From NCBI GenBank assembly GCA_003242205.1, contig QGUR01000012.1, positions 1-28,904 on the forward strand: a stretch of 28,904 nt of DNA, in the 5' to 3' direction. This DNA comes from Chloroflexota bacterium. GTDB lineage: Bacteria > Chloroflexota > Anaerolineae > Aggregatilineales > Phototrophicaceae. Position 1 is the stretch's first letter, and every line of letters begins with the position of its first letter. Positions 14,220-22,576 of this stretch are shown here, piece after piece. A program made the position numbers and the translations under genes. The notes under the pieces are model-generated. The model ran no database searches. It had not been told where the DNA came from and worked only from the letters and a program-made list of their open reading frames with translations.

Positions 14220-16697
14220 ATGATGCGTTTTGAACGATTTACAGAACGAGCGCAAGACGCCGCTGCCCGGGCGTATGAAATCCTGCAACGCTATGGCCAC
14301 AATCAGGTGGATACCGAGCATATTCTGCTGGCGCTGCTCGAACAGACTGATGGCGTGATTCCGCAAATCCTCGAACGGCTCGGCGTCGAGGTTGAGCTCA
14401 TGCGGGCGCGTCTGGATGAAGTCCTGCGGGCAAGCCCGAAGGCCGCCATTTACGGCCACGGCACGAATCAGGTATTCATCACGCCACGCGTGAAGCGGAT
14501 TATCGACCTTGCCAATGAAGAGGCGAACCGCCTGCGCGACGAATACATTTCCACCGAACACATTTTTCTGGCCATTCTGAGCGAGCGCAATACCGCGGTT
14601 GCCAAACTGCTGTCGGATAACAACGTGACGCGCGACCGGGTCTACGACGCTATCAAGGATATTCGCGGTGGCCAGCGCGTGACCGATCCACAGGCCGAAA
14701 GCCGCTATCGCACGCTCGAAAAATACAGCCGCGACCTGACGCGTATGGCGATGGAAGGCAAGCTTGACCCGGTGATCGGGCGCGATGCCGAGATCATGCG
14801 CGTGATTCAGGTGCTTAGCCGTCGCACCAAGAACAACCCGGTGCTGATCGGCGAGGCGGGCGTCGGTAAGACCGCCATCGTCGAAGGGCTGGCGCAGAAA
14901 ATCGCCGAGGGCGATGTGCCTGAGATTTTGCAGGGCAAGCGCGTGCTCAGCCTCGATCTGGGCGCGATGCTCGCCGGTAGCCGTTTCCGCGGCGAGTTTG
15001 AAGAGCGCCTGAAGGCGACGATTGAAGAAGTGCAGCGCGCGGAGGGTGAGATCATCCTCTTTATCGACGAGCTGCATCAGGTCGTCGGCGCGGGCGCGGC
15101 TCAGGGCGCGCTGGATGCCGGCAATATGATGAAGCCGGCGCTGGCTCGTGGCGAACTGCAGTGTATCGGTGCGACTACGCTTGACGAGTATCGCCAGTAC
15201 ATTGAAAAGGACAGCGCGCTTGACCGCCGGTTTGCGCCTGTCTATGTCGAAGAGCCGAGCGTTGAGGACACTATCGAAATGCTCTTCGGCCTGCGCGACC
15301 GTTATGAAGCGCACCACAAGGTCACCATCTCCGACGAGGCGCTCTATGCCGCGGCGCGGCTGGCCGACCGTTACCTGACAGGTCGCCGCCTGCCCGACAA
15401 GGCAATTGACCTGCTGGATGAGTCGGCGGCCAAGCTACGTGTTGCGCTCTACTCGCTGCCGCCGCACCTGAAGGAAATGAAGGAAGAAATCGCGCGTCTG
15501 GCTGCTGACGAAGAAGCAGCGGGGATGGCGCGCGAGTACGAACGCGCTGCCGAGTTCAAGATGCGCCGCCTGCAACTCGAAGAAGAATTCGAGCGCGAGC
15601 GTGAGCTATGGCAGCAGGAAAACACCATTGATGAAGTGGTCGACGCGGATGACATTGCCGACGTCGTCGCTCAGTGGACTGGCATCCCTGTCAATCAGGT
15701 GATGGAAAACGAGAGCGAAAAGCTGCTGCGAATGGAAGAAGCGCTGCACCGGCGCATTATCGGTCAGGAAGGCGCTGTGGCGGCCATCGCCCATGCGATC
15801 CGCCGCGCGCGCAGCGGCCTGAAAGACCCGCGTCGCCCGATCGGTTCGTTCATCTTCCTCGGTTCGAGCGGTGTTGGTAAGACCGAGCTGGCGCGCGCAC
15901 TGGCCGAATTCCTGTTCGACGATGAAGACGCGCTGCTGCGTATCGACATGAGCGAGTACCGCGAGCAGCATACCGTCAGCCGTCTGTTCGGCGCGCCGCC
16001 GGGCTATGTCGGCTATGAAGAGGGCGGCCAGTTGACGGAAGCCGTGCGCCGTCGCCCGTATCGCGTCGTGCTGTTTGACGAGATCGAGAAGGCGCACCCG
16101 GACGTCTGGAACGCGCTGCTGCAAATTCTGGAAGACGGCCGCCTGACCGACGGACAGGGACGCACGGTCGACTTCTCGAATACCGTCATCATCATGACGA
16201 GCAATCTGGGGACCGAGTTCGCTCGCCGGGGCGGTGCGCTGGGCTTCATCCAGACCAACGACGAGCAGGCCATTGCCGACCACCAGAAGATCGAAAAGGC
16301 GATGCGCGAGACCTTCCGGCCCGAGTTCCTGAACCGTATCGACGAGATCATCATCTTCTCGCCGCTGTCGCTGGAAGAGGTCGAGCAGATTGTCGACCTG
16401 CAAATGCATGAAATCGCCAACCGTCTGAGCGAAGCCGGCGTCGCCGTCCACCTGACGGAAGCGGCCCGCCGCTGGCTGGCGAACAAGGGTTACGACCCGC
16501 AGTTCGGCGCTCGCCCGCTGCGCCGCGCGCTCCAGCGCTACGTTGAGAACGCGCTGAGCCAGCAGTTGCTGAGGGGCGATCTGCGTCAGGGCGATCTGGT
16601 CGTGATCGACGAAGTTAATGACGAGCTGGTGTTCGAGCGTCACGAGAATGCCAGCACCGATTATCTGCAACTGCGGCAGGACAGCCTGATCGAATAA
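14220..16697 (+). CDS. clpC: ClpC-type AAA+ unfoldase, UVR-like middle domain (paralogue 1)
   Basis: This 825-aa HSP100 protein unfolds substrates and feeds them to ClpP. Two Clp N-repeats (about 4-70 and 85-147) carry DTEH and STEH motifs. D1 has Walker A GEAGVGKT (211-218) and Walker B IILFIDE (278-284). The middle domain has a UVR-like REYERAAEFKMRRLQLEEEF (438-457). D2 has Walker A GSSGVGKT (548-555), Walker B VVLFDE (616-621) and the GYVGYE pore loop (595-600). LGF (674-676) is the ClpP-docking tripeptide. The D1 pore loop has Phe256 (GSRFRGEF) where Tyr is usual. ATG at 14220 has AAGGA 8 nt upstream. It ends with a strong terminator. Confidence 0.95.
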   Translation: MMRFERFTERAQDAAARAYEILQRYGHNQVDTEHILLALLEQTDGVIPQILERLGVEVELMRARLDEVLRASPKAAIYGHGTNQVFITPRVKRIIDLANEEANRLRDEYISTEHIFLAILSERNTAVAKLLSDNNVTRDRVYDAIKDIRGGQRVTDPQAESRYRTLEKYSRDLTRMAMEGKLDPVIGRDAEIMRVIQVLSRRTKNNPVLIGEAGVGKTAIVEGLAQKIAEGDVPEILQGKRVLSLDLGAMLAGSRFRGEFEERLKATIEEVQRAEGEIILFIDELHQVVGAGAAQGALDAGNMMKPALARGELQCIGATTLDEYRQYIEKDSALDRRFAPVYVEEPSVEDTIEMLFGLRDRYEAHHKVTISDEALYAAARLADRYLTGRRLPDKAIDLLDESAAKLRVALYSLPPHLKEMKEEIARLAADEEAAGMAREYERAAEFKMRRLQLEEEFERERELWQQENTIDEVVDADDIADVVAQWTGIPVNQVMENESEKLLRMEEALHRRIIGQEGAVAAIAHAIRRARSGLKDPRRPIGSFIFLGSSGVGKTELARALAEFLFDDEDALLRIDMSEYREQHTVSRLFGAPPGYVGYEEGGQLTEAVRRRPYRVVLFDEIEKAHPDVWNALLQILEDGRLTDGQGRTVDFSNTVIIMTSNLGTEFARRGGALGFIQTNDEQAIADHQKIEKAMRETFRPEFLNRIDEIIIFSPLSLEEVEQIVDLQMHEIANRLSEAGVAVHLTEAARRWLANKGYDPQFGARPLRRALQRYVENALSQQLLRGDLRQGDLVVIDEVNDELVFERHENASTDYLQLRQDSLIE

Positions 16698-16756
16698 AGG
16701 CGGCGTCACACGCGCTGGCGTACCCTGTTAGGGCTGCGCCACCGGGCTTGTTTCCT

Positions 16757-16812
16757 AACAGGTCTTGCCGGCCACCTTTCGTGGTCGCGCAAGACCTGTT
16801 TATTTCCTTTTT
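16757..16812 (+). terminator. Strong intrinsic terminator of clpC1
   Basis: AACAGGTCTTGC (16757-16768) and GCAAGACCTGTT (16789-16800) form a perfect 12-bp stem. The apical part adds a CCAC/GTGG pairing, and TATTTCCTTTTT follows. It separates clpC1 from the S1 gene. Confidence 0.9.
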
Positions 16813-16852
16813 GGTGACGATTGGTCTTAGAAATGAAGGTGAAGATTGTGTA

Positions 16853-16866
16853 ACATGACGTCATGT
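16853..16866. promoter_or_regulatory. 14-bp palindrome just upstream of the S1-gene promoter
   Basis: ACATGACGTCATGT is a perfect palindrome ending 2 bp before the -35 box. Position suits an activator or repressor dimer site. The cognate regulator is unknown. Confidence 0.5.
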
Positions 16867-16868
16867 AG

Positions 16869-16897
16869 TTGGATTATTGCTTTCCGCTGTGTATAAT
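16869..16897 (+). promoter_or_regulatory. Sigma-70-type promoter of the S1 gene
   Basis: TTGGAT (16869-16874) and a consensus TATAAT (16892-16897) are 17 nt apart. Transcription should start near 16904, giving a leader of about 28 nt before the ATG at 16932. Confidence 0.75.
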
Positions 16898-16931
16898 TGC
16901 AAACCTACCATTGTTCGCGGGAGAACGCTTT

Positions 16932-18422
16932 ATGAACTCCAAAATGCCAGGGCTGGACCACACGGACGAGCAGGAACAGCAGCCTGTTTCTTCCGATGCA
17001 GTGGAACAGCCGGAAGCCACCACCGAAACAGACACCGCAGCCACAAACGCGCAAGGGTCTGAATCGGAAACCGCGTTGACCGAAACACCGGCAGCCGAAG
17101 CGGAGCAATCCGCGGCGGAAGCGCAGGAGACGGCATCCGCCGCGCCAGCCGAAGCGCCGCAGCCCGAAGCTCAGGCAGCGGAGGAGCCGGCTGAGGAAGC
17201 GGGGCCACGCCTGAAGCGCGGGGACGTCATCGAGGGGACGATCACGTCTACCTCGCCGACGGCGGTCACGGTTGATGTTGGCGTCGAAGCAACTGGCATT
17301 ATTCCCAGCAACGAACTGGAGAAGATGACCAAGGCCACGCTCGAATCGCTGAAGGTAGGCGAGCGGATCGCGGTCTACGTCGTCAATCCGCGCGATCATC
17401 AGGGCAACGTCGTGCTTTCAGTCAACCGTGCCCTCGAAGAGCTGGACTGGCGTCAGGCAGAGGAATATCGCCAGACGCAGCAGGTCTACGAGACCAAGGT
17501 CGCCGGTTATAACAAGGGCGGCCTGATCGTGCGCTTTGGCCGCGTGCGTGGTTTTGTGCCGCAAAGCCAGATGAGCGCCGACCGCCGTCGCCTTCTGAGT
17601 GGCGAAACGCCCGAAGAACGCTGGGGCCGCATGGTCAACGAGCCGATTGCGGTCAAGGTGATGGAAGTCGATCGCGCGCGCAATCGCCTGATTCTGTCCG
17701 AGCGTTCGGCGGCGCGCGAATCGCGCGAGAAGCGCAAGGAAGCGCTGATCAACCAGCTCACGAAGGGCGAAGTTCGCATCGGGCGCGTCGTCAGTCTGGA
17801 AGATTTTGGCGCGTTCGTGGATGTCGGTGGGGCTGAAGGTCTGGTTCACCTGACCGAACTGTCGTGGAAGCATGTTACGCATCCACGCGAACTGCTGGAA
17901 GTCGGCCAGGAAGTGAAGGTCGAAGTCATCAGCGTCGACCGCGAGCAGAAGCGTATTGGCCTGAGCATCAAGAGCCAGGAACCTGATCCCTGGGACACGG
18001 TGGCGATCAACTACAATGTTGGCCAGTTGGTTCAGGGCATCGTGACCAAGCTGACGAAATTCGGCGCGTTTGCCCGTTTGGTCGACGTGCCGGAGATCGA
18101 AGGCCTGATCCACATTTCGGAGCTATCCGAGAAGCGCGTCAACCATCCGCGCGAAGTTGTTCAGGAAGGCGATAAGCTGACGCTGCGCGTCGTCAAGATG
18201 GATATCGCCAACCGCCGTCTGGGTCTGAGCCTGAAGAAGGTCAACTCGCCTGAGTATCTGGATCAGGACTGGTTGATGTTCGGTGGTAGTGAATCGCCGG
18301 CACAAGCCGCGACGCCGCCCGAAACGGCTGCACCCACGGCCACGCCTGAACCGGAAGAGCCACCGCAGGCCACAACCGAACCGGAACGAGACACAGACGA
18401 AGACGGTGGCGCAAGCGAGTAA
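16932..18422 (+). CDS. rpsA: Ribosomal protein S1-like protein with four S1 repeats
   Basis: This 496-aa RNA-binding protein resembles bacterial ribosomal protein S1, which helps mRNAs dock on the 30S subunit. Four S1 domains are visible at about 96-166, 185-258, 278-348 and 363-437. The last two are the most canonical (DFGAFVDVGGAEGLVHLTEL; FGAFARL with EGLIHISEL). About 90 Ala/Glu/Gln/Pro-rich, probably disordered residues precede them, and a similar acidic tail of about 50 residues follows. E. coli S1 has six repeats; shorter four-repeat forms are common in other phyla. GGGAG (16919-16923) 8 nt before ATG at 16932 fixes the start; an upstream frame would include the promoter. Ribosomal S1 versus a general S1-domain regulator cannot be settled here. 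Confidence 0.88.
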   Translation: MNSKMPGLDHTDEQEQQPVSSDAVEQPEATTETDTAATNAQGSESETALTETPAAEAEQSAAEAQETASAAPAEAPQPEAQAAEEPAEEAGPRLKRGDVIEGTITSTSPTAVTVDVGVEATGIIPSNELEKMTKATLESLKVGERIAVYVVNPRDHQGNVVLSVNRALEELDWRQAEEYRQTQQVYETKVAGYNKGGLIVRFGRVRGFVPQSQMSADRRRLLSGETPEERWGRMVNEPIAVKVMEVDRARNRLILSERSAARESREKRKEALINQLTKGEVRIGRVVSLEDFGAFVDVGGAEGLVHLTELSWKHVTHPRELLEVGQEVKVEVISVDREQKRIGLSIKSQEPDPWDTVAINYNVGQLVQGIVTKLTKFGAFARLVDVPEIEGLIHISELSEKRVNHPREVVQEGDKLTLRVVKMDIANRRLGLSLKKVNSPEYLDQDWLMFGGSESPAQAATPPETAAPTATPEPEEPPQATTEPERDTDEDGGASE

Positions 18423-18596
18423 CCTCGCCCGTCGTCGCTTCCTACGTTGCCTCGCGCCGCTGACATCTGGCGATCCGCGCTCGCGGACGCCGTTACATCC
18501 ACGCGTATACCCGCAAGCAGCCCACCGTTTTCCCTACGCCGGTTGCTCGCGCCGGTTTGCTTTACATTCTAACCAAGTTTTTATAACTACCTGCAC

Positions 18597-18626
18597 TTAA
18601 CGTGATAACCTCTGGTATGCTATAAT
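18597..18626 (+). promoter_or_regulatory. clpC2 promoter with extended -10
   Basis: TTAACG (18597-18602) and TATAAT (18621-18626) are 18 nt apart, with TGC directly before the -10 (extended -10 TGnTATAAT). Transcription is expected near 18633, leaving a leader of about 175 nt. Confidence 0.72.
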
Positions 18627-18629
18627 CGA

Positions 18630-18653
18630 GGTTGCAGTATCATAGACGCAACC
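18630..18653. promoter_or_regulatory. Inverted repeat over the clpC2 transcription start
   Basis: GGTTGC (18630-18635) and GCAACC (18648-18653) are separated by 12 nt and cover the expected start site. It could be an operator or a 5'-end mRNA hairpin. It is not the CIRCE sequence. Confidence 0.45.
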
Positions 18654-18760
18654 AAAGCTCACAGTCGTTTCGAAGTGTGGCCCTGAATAAGGGTAGAGGC
18701 TGGTGTCTCAACACTGGAATTCGGCGCTGACTACATTGAAGGTTTGTAAGGTTAGTCAAA

Positions 18761-18793
18761 CGCCAGCAATCGCAAATTTATCGGCGGCTGGCG
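18761..18793 (+). promoter_or_regulatory. Leader hairpin directly before the clpC2 ribosome site
   Basis: CGCCAGC (18761-18767) pairs with GCTGGCG (18787-18793), with an inner CGC/GCG pair (18771-18773 and 18784-18786) enclosing an AU-rich loop. It ends 2 nt before GGAGG (18796-18800). It does not bury the ribosome site itself but could affect access to it. Confidence 0.45.
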
Positions 18794-18808
18794 ACGGAGG
18801 TAAAAACC

Positions 18809-21307
18809 GTGCCGAATAAGATGGAGCGCTTCACGCAACGAGCGCGGCGCGTGCTTAGCCTGGCACAAGACGAGGCCGAGCGGCTTCAGCACAATTACAT
18901 TGGAACCGAACACCTGTTGCTCGGGCTGATCCGCGAAGATGGCGGAGTCGCCGGGCGTGTCCTGCGCGAGCTTGGGCTCGACCAGCGTCGCGTCGAGGAG
19001 TTGGTGGAGCGGATGACCCGCGCTACCACCCGAGTCGCCGGCTCGCAGCCGGAACTGTCTCCGGGAACCAAGCGCGTACTCGAACTGGCGGTTGATGAGG
19101 CCCGCCGTATGGGGCATCACTACATTGGTACCGAGCATCTCTTGCTTGGGCTGATGCGCCAGTCGGAGGGCGTGGCAATCGACATTCTGAAGCGTCTGGG
19201 CGTTAGCCCGGAAGAGGTGCGTCGGCAAACGCGCCGAGTTTTACAGGAGAGTCCGGTGCAATCCAATCAGCCCAGCCAGGAAGAGCCCCGACCCAGGCGG
19301 CCACGCAATGAAGGCAAGACGCCACTGGTCGATCAACTTGCTACCGACCTGACCGCGCTTGCCCAGGAAGGCAAGCTCGACCCGGTTGTTGGCCGCGAAA
19401 CCGAAATCGAACGCGTGATTCAGGTGTTGAGTCGACGCCGCAAGAACAACCCTGCCCTCATTGGTGAACCGGGCGTCGGCAAGACTGCCATCGTCGAAGG
19501 ACTCGCGCAGCGCATCGTCAACGGCGAAACGCCCAAGCCACTGCTGAACAAGCGCGTGCTGCAACTGGATGTCGGTTCGCTGGTGGCCGGTACGATGTAC
19601 CGTGGCCAGTTTGAGGAGCGGCTGAAGCGAGTCATTGAAGAGCTGAAGTCATCCGATAGCATTCTTTTCATTGACGAAGTTCACATGCTGGTGGGCGCTG
19701 GCTCTGCCGGCAGCAGTGTTGACGCTGCCAATATTCTCAAACCTGCGCTCTCGCGCGGCGAGTTGCAGTGCATCGGCGCGACCACGCTCGATGAGTACCG
19801 CAAGCACATCGAAAGCGACGCCGCGCTGGAACGCCGCTTCCAGCAGATTCTGGTGGCCGAGCCAAGCATCGAGGAAACCGTCGAGATTCTTCAGGGCATC
19901 AAGGTGCCCTATCAGGAGCATCACAACGTTGAAATCACCGACGAGGCGATTGAGGCGGCAGCGAATCTGTCGGCGCGTTACGTGCCCGATCGCTTCCTGC
20001 CCGACAAGGCAATCGACCTGATCGACGAGGCCGCCGCGCGCCTGCGGATGTACAAGAGTCCCGAAGCCGCGCAGGTTCGCCGCGCTGAAGCGGAACTGCG
20101 GCAGGTGGAGGAAGACCTGCGGATTCTCGAAGAGGATGGCGCGCCGGAAGAGGAACTGGCTTCGCTGCGCGCGCAGCGCGAAAGCCTGCAGGCGACGCTT
20201 CGCTCGCTCAAGGCTAACTGGAACGAAGACACCAACCAGCCGCGCCTGAGCGCCGATGACATCGCCGAAGTGGTGGCGATGTGGACGGGCATTCCGGTTA
20301 TGCGGATTGCTGGCGAGGAAAGTGCCCGCCTGATCCACATGGAAGATGCGCTGCACCAGCGTATCGTGGGCCAGCACGAAGCCATCGAAACGATCAGCAA
20401 GGCGGTTCGCCGCGCCCGCGCCGGCCTGAAGGACCCGCGCCGTCCGATCGGTTCGTTCATGTTCCTGGGGCCGACCGGTGTTGGCAAGACCGAGCTGACC
20501 AAGGCGCTGGCCGAATTCCTGTTTGGCAGCGAAGACGCGCTCGTCCAGCTTGACATGAGCGAGTTCATGGAGCGGCACTCGGTCGCTCGTCTGGTCGGTG
20601 CGCCTCCCGGCTATGTCGGTTATGAGGACGCCGGTCAGTTGACCGAGGCCATTCGTCGCCGTCCGTACAGCATTGTCGTCTTCGACGAAATCGAAAAGGC
20701 CCACCCTGAAGCCTTTAACATGCTGCTTCAGATCATGGAAGAGGGCCAGCTGACGGATGCGCGCGGTCGCCGCGTGGACTTCCGCAACGCGATCATCGTC
20801 ATGACGAGCAACATCGGCGCGGATACCATCAAACGCGGCAGCACGCTCGGCTTCAGCGTTCCAACAGCGCAGACGGAAGCCGACGAGAAGCGCAACTACG
20901 AGGAAATGCGGAAGAACGTCATGGAGCAACTGCGCCGTGCCTTCCGCCCCGAGTTTATCAACCGCGTCGATGCGACCGTCGTCTTCCGTTCGCTCAGCCG
21001 CGCGGAAATCAAGCAGATTGTCGATCTGGAGCTCGACAAGGTACGCGAGCGCCTGATCGAGCACGCGATCACGCTTGAGGTCAGCGAGGAAGCGCGCGAG
21101 TGGCTGGCCGAGAAGGGCTACGATCCCGACTACGGCGCTCGCCCGCTGCGCCGCCTGATCCAGAACGAGATCGAGGACGTGCTCTCCGATGGCATCCTGT
21201 CGGGCAAGTTCGAGCTTGCCAGCGTGGTCCACGTCGATGTGGCCGATGGCGAAATCGTGTTCACGCGGGCCGACGAGAAAGCGCAGCTTGAAGCGCCCGG
21301 CGTCTAA
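18809..21307 (+). CDS. clpC: ClpC-type AAA+ unfoldase, coiled-coil middle domain without UVR motif (paralogue 2)
   Basis: This 832-aa HSP100 unfoldase has two Clp N-repeats (about 5-70 and 82-147) with IGTEHLLLGL motifs. D1 Walker A is GEPGVGKT (219-226), Walker B ILFIDE (285-290), and the pore loop GTMYRGQF keeps Tyr264. The middle region (about 416-470) is a short Glu/Arg/Leu-rich coiled coil without the FE-AA signature seen in the first paralogue. D2 has GPTGVGKT (554-561), VVFDE (623-627) and the GYVGYE loop (601-606). The LGF tripeptide at 680-682 supports ClpP docking. The start is GTG at 18809, 8 nt after GGAGG. An in-frame ATG four codons later is too far from the ribosome site. Confidence 0.95.
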   Translation: MPNKMERFTQRARRVLSLAQDEAERLQHNYIGTEHLLLGLIREDGGVAGRVLRELGLDQRRVEELVERMTRATTRVAGSQPELSPGTKRVLELAVDEARRMGHHYIGTEHLLLGLMRQSEGVAIDILKRLGVSPEEVRRQTRRVLQESPVQSNQPSQEEPRPRRPRNEGKTPLVDQLATDLTALAQEGKLDPVVGRETEIERVIQVLSRRRKNNPALIGEPGVGKTAIVEGLAQRIVNGETPKPLLNKRVLQLDVGSLVAGTMYRGQFEERLKRVIEELKSSDSILFIDEVHMLVGAGSAGSSVDAANILKPALSRGELQCIGATTLDEYRKHIESDAALERRFQQILVAEPSIEETVEILQGIKVPYQEHHNVEITDEAIEAAANLSARYVPDRFLPDKAIDLIDEAAARLRMYKSPEAAQVRRAEAELRQVEEDLRILEEDGAPEEELASLRAQRESLQATLRSLKANWNEDTNQPRLSADDIAEVVAMWTGIPVMRIAGEESARLIHMEDALHQRIVGQHEAIETISKAVRRARAGLKDPRRPIGSFMFLGPTGVGKTELTKALAEFLFGSEDALVQLDMSEFMERHSVARLVGAPPGYVGYEDAGQLTEAIRRRPYSIVVFDEIEKAHPEAFNMLLQIMEEGQLTDARGRRVDFRNAIIVMTSNIGADTIKRGSTLGFSVPTAQTEADEKRNYEEMRKNVMEQLRRAFRPEFINRVDATVVFRSLSRAEIKQIVDLELDKVRERLIEHAITLEVSEEAREWLAEKGYDPDYGARPLRRLIQNEIEDVLSDGILSGKFELASVVHVDVADGEIVFTRADEKAQLEAPGV

Positions 21308-21330
21308 AGCGTAACGTAATCCGGCAACAG

Positions 21331-21363
21331 AGGCCGCCCTAACAATGGGCGGCCTTTTTGTTT
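21331..21363 (+). terminator. Intrinsic terminator of clpC2
   Basis: AGGCCGCCC (21331-21339) and GGGCGGCCT (21347-21355) form a perfect 9-bp stem with a 7-nt loop, followed by TTTTTGTTT. It lies 23 nt past the stop codon. Confidence 0.92.
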
Positions 21364-21372
21364 CCGGCATAC

Positions 21373-21402
21373 TGGAGAGGTCTTAGCGCCGGGCGTTATA
21401 CT
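21373..21402 (+). promoter_or_regulatory. Probable mtnA-mtnK promoter
   Basis: TGGAGA (21373-21378) and TATACT (21397-21402) are 18 nt apart. The -10 is good and the -35 moderate. The leader to the ATG at 21452 would be about 40 nt, too short for a SAM or T-box riboswitch. Confidence 0.45.
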
Positions 21403-21451
21403 GGAATCATTGAGTTTAGGCGGCGCGGCTTGCGCCAGCAGGGTGGGGATT

Positions 21452-22576
21452 ATGAAGGTAGGCGGAAAACACTATCGCACGATCTGGCTCAAGGCGGACG
21501 ATCCAAGCGTCGTCCAGATCATCGACCAGCGAAAGCTGCCTCACGAGTTTGTGATTGTCGATCTGAAAACGGTCGACGACGTGGCCTTTGCCATTCGCGC
21601 CATGCTGGTGCGCGGCGCAGGGTTGATTGGCGCGACGGCGGGCTACGGCATGTATATCGCCGCGTTGCACGCGCCCACGCACGACCGCGAGGCGGCGATG
21701 CGCTATCTGGTAGAAGCGGGTGAAAAGCTCAAGGCGACGCGGCCCACGGCGGTCAATCTGGAATGGGCTGTCAACCGGCAGCTTCTCGCGCTGCAGCGGG
21801 CCGAGTCGGTCGAAGAGATGATCGCCTTTGCAAAGGATACGGCACAGCAGATTGCGGATGAGGACGCGGAGTTTTGCCGCCGCATTGGCGAGCATGGCGT
21901 CTCGTTGATCGAGGCCATCGCGCAGCGCAAACCGGGCGAACCGGTCAATATTCTCACGCACTGCAACGCCGGCTGGCTGGCGTTCGTCGATTACGGCTCG
22001 GCGACCGCGCCGATTTACGCCGCGCACGACCGGGGCATTCCGGTGCATGTCTGGGTGGACGAAACGCGTCCCCGCAATCAGGGCGCTCGTCTCACGGCAT
22101 GGGAGCTGGGGGAACATGGCGTGCCGCACACGGTCATCGCCGACAACGTCGGCGGCCATCTGATGCAGCACGGCATGGTTGACCTGTGCATTGTCGGCAG
22201 CGACCGAACCACGTACACGGGCGACGTTGCAAACAAGGTCGGTACATACCTCAAGGCGCTGGCGGCGCGTGATAACAACGTGCCGTTTTATGTCGCGTTG
22301 CCGTCATCGACGTTCGATTGGACGCTGCGCGATGGCGTGCGCGAGATCCCGATTGAGCAGCGCAACAACGAAGAAGTCAAATACATGGACGGACGTACGG
22401 CGGACGGCAGAATCGAAACGGTGCTGCTGACGCCGGAGAACAGCCCTGCTGCCAATTACGCTTTTGACGTTACGCCTGCCCGTCTGGTGACCGGTCTCAT
22501 CACCGAGCGCGGCATCTGCGAGGCAAATGAAGAGAGTATTTTGCGTTTGTATCCTGAAAAGAGAAATAAGCCATGA
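21452..22576 (+). CDS. mtnA: S-methyl-5-thioribose-1-phosphate isomerase (MtnA family)
   Basis: This 374-aa enzyme of the MtnA/eIF2B-alpha-like family interconverts 5-methylthioribose 1-phosphate and the ribulose 1-phosphate form in methionine salvage. The phosphate-binding RGAGLIGATAGYG is at 54-66. Catalytic Cys171 is in LTHCNAG and Asp251 in GSDRTTYTGDVANKVGTY. The length fits the family (about 350-375). ATG at 21452 has GGTGGGG just upstream; a longer frame adds a 14-residue stretch without a ribosome site. Its stop overlaps the start of mtnK (ATGA). RGAGLIG departs from the usual RGAPAIG, so a related 5-deoxyribose-1-phosphate specificity is possible. Genes for the later salvage steps are absent from the window. 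Confidence 0.92.
   Translation: MKVGGKHYRTIWLKADDPSVVQIIDQRKLPHEFVIVDLKTVDDVAFAIRAMLVRGAGLIGATAGYGMYIAALHAPTHDREAAMRYLVEAGEKLKATRPTAVNLEWAVNRQLLALQRAESVEEMIAFAKDTAQQIADEDAEFCRRIGEHGVSLIEAIAQRKPGEPVNILTHCNAGWLAFVDYGSATAPIYAAHDRGIPVHVWVDETRPRNQGARLTAWELGEHGVPHTVIADNVGGHLMQHGMVDLCIVGSDRTTYTGDVANKVGTYLKALAARDNNVPFYVALPSSTFDWTLRDGVREIPIEQRNNEEVKYMDGRTADGRIETVLLTPENSPAANYAFDVTPARLVTGLITERGICEANEESILRLYPEKRNKP

Larger units (their letters stand above)
18423..18808. other. 386-bp gap between the S1 gene and clpC2
   Basis: No gene is seen. The first part has a GC-rich palindrome TCCGCG-CT-CGCGGA (18474-18487), without a T tract. The second half is the clpC2 promoter and a leader of about 175 nt containing paired segments, described separately. 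Confidence 0.6.

Noticed and set aside
14220..21307. Recent tandem duplication of clpC
   Set aside because: The two proteins differ throughout, including the middle domain, pore loop and N-terminal repeats, so this is an old paralogy, not a recent copy.
19649..21370. Long open frame antisense to clpC2
   Set aside because: It lies entirely opposite strong ClpC coding sequence, has Arg/His/Gln-rich composition and no recognisable domain. GC-rich codon bias creates such antisense frames. The same applies to 9022-10431 opposite maeB, 14196-15317 and 15606-16709 opposite clpC1, and 24061-25224 opposite the second binding protein.
21308..21451. SAM, T-box or other riboswitch before mtnA
   Set aside because: After the clpC2 terminator and the probable promoter, only about 40 nt of leader remain, too short for these elements, and no conserved core is seen.
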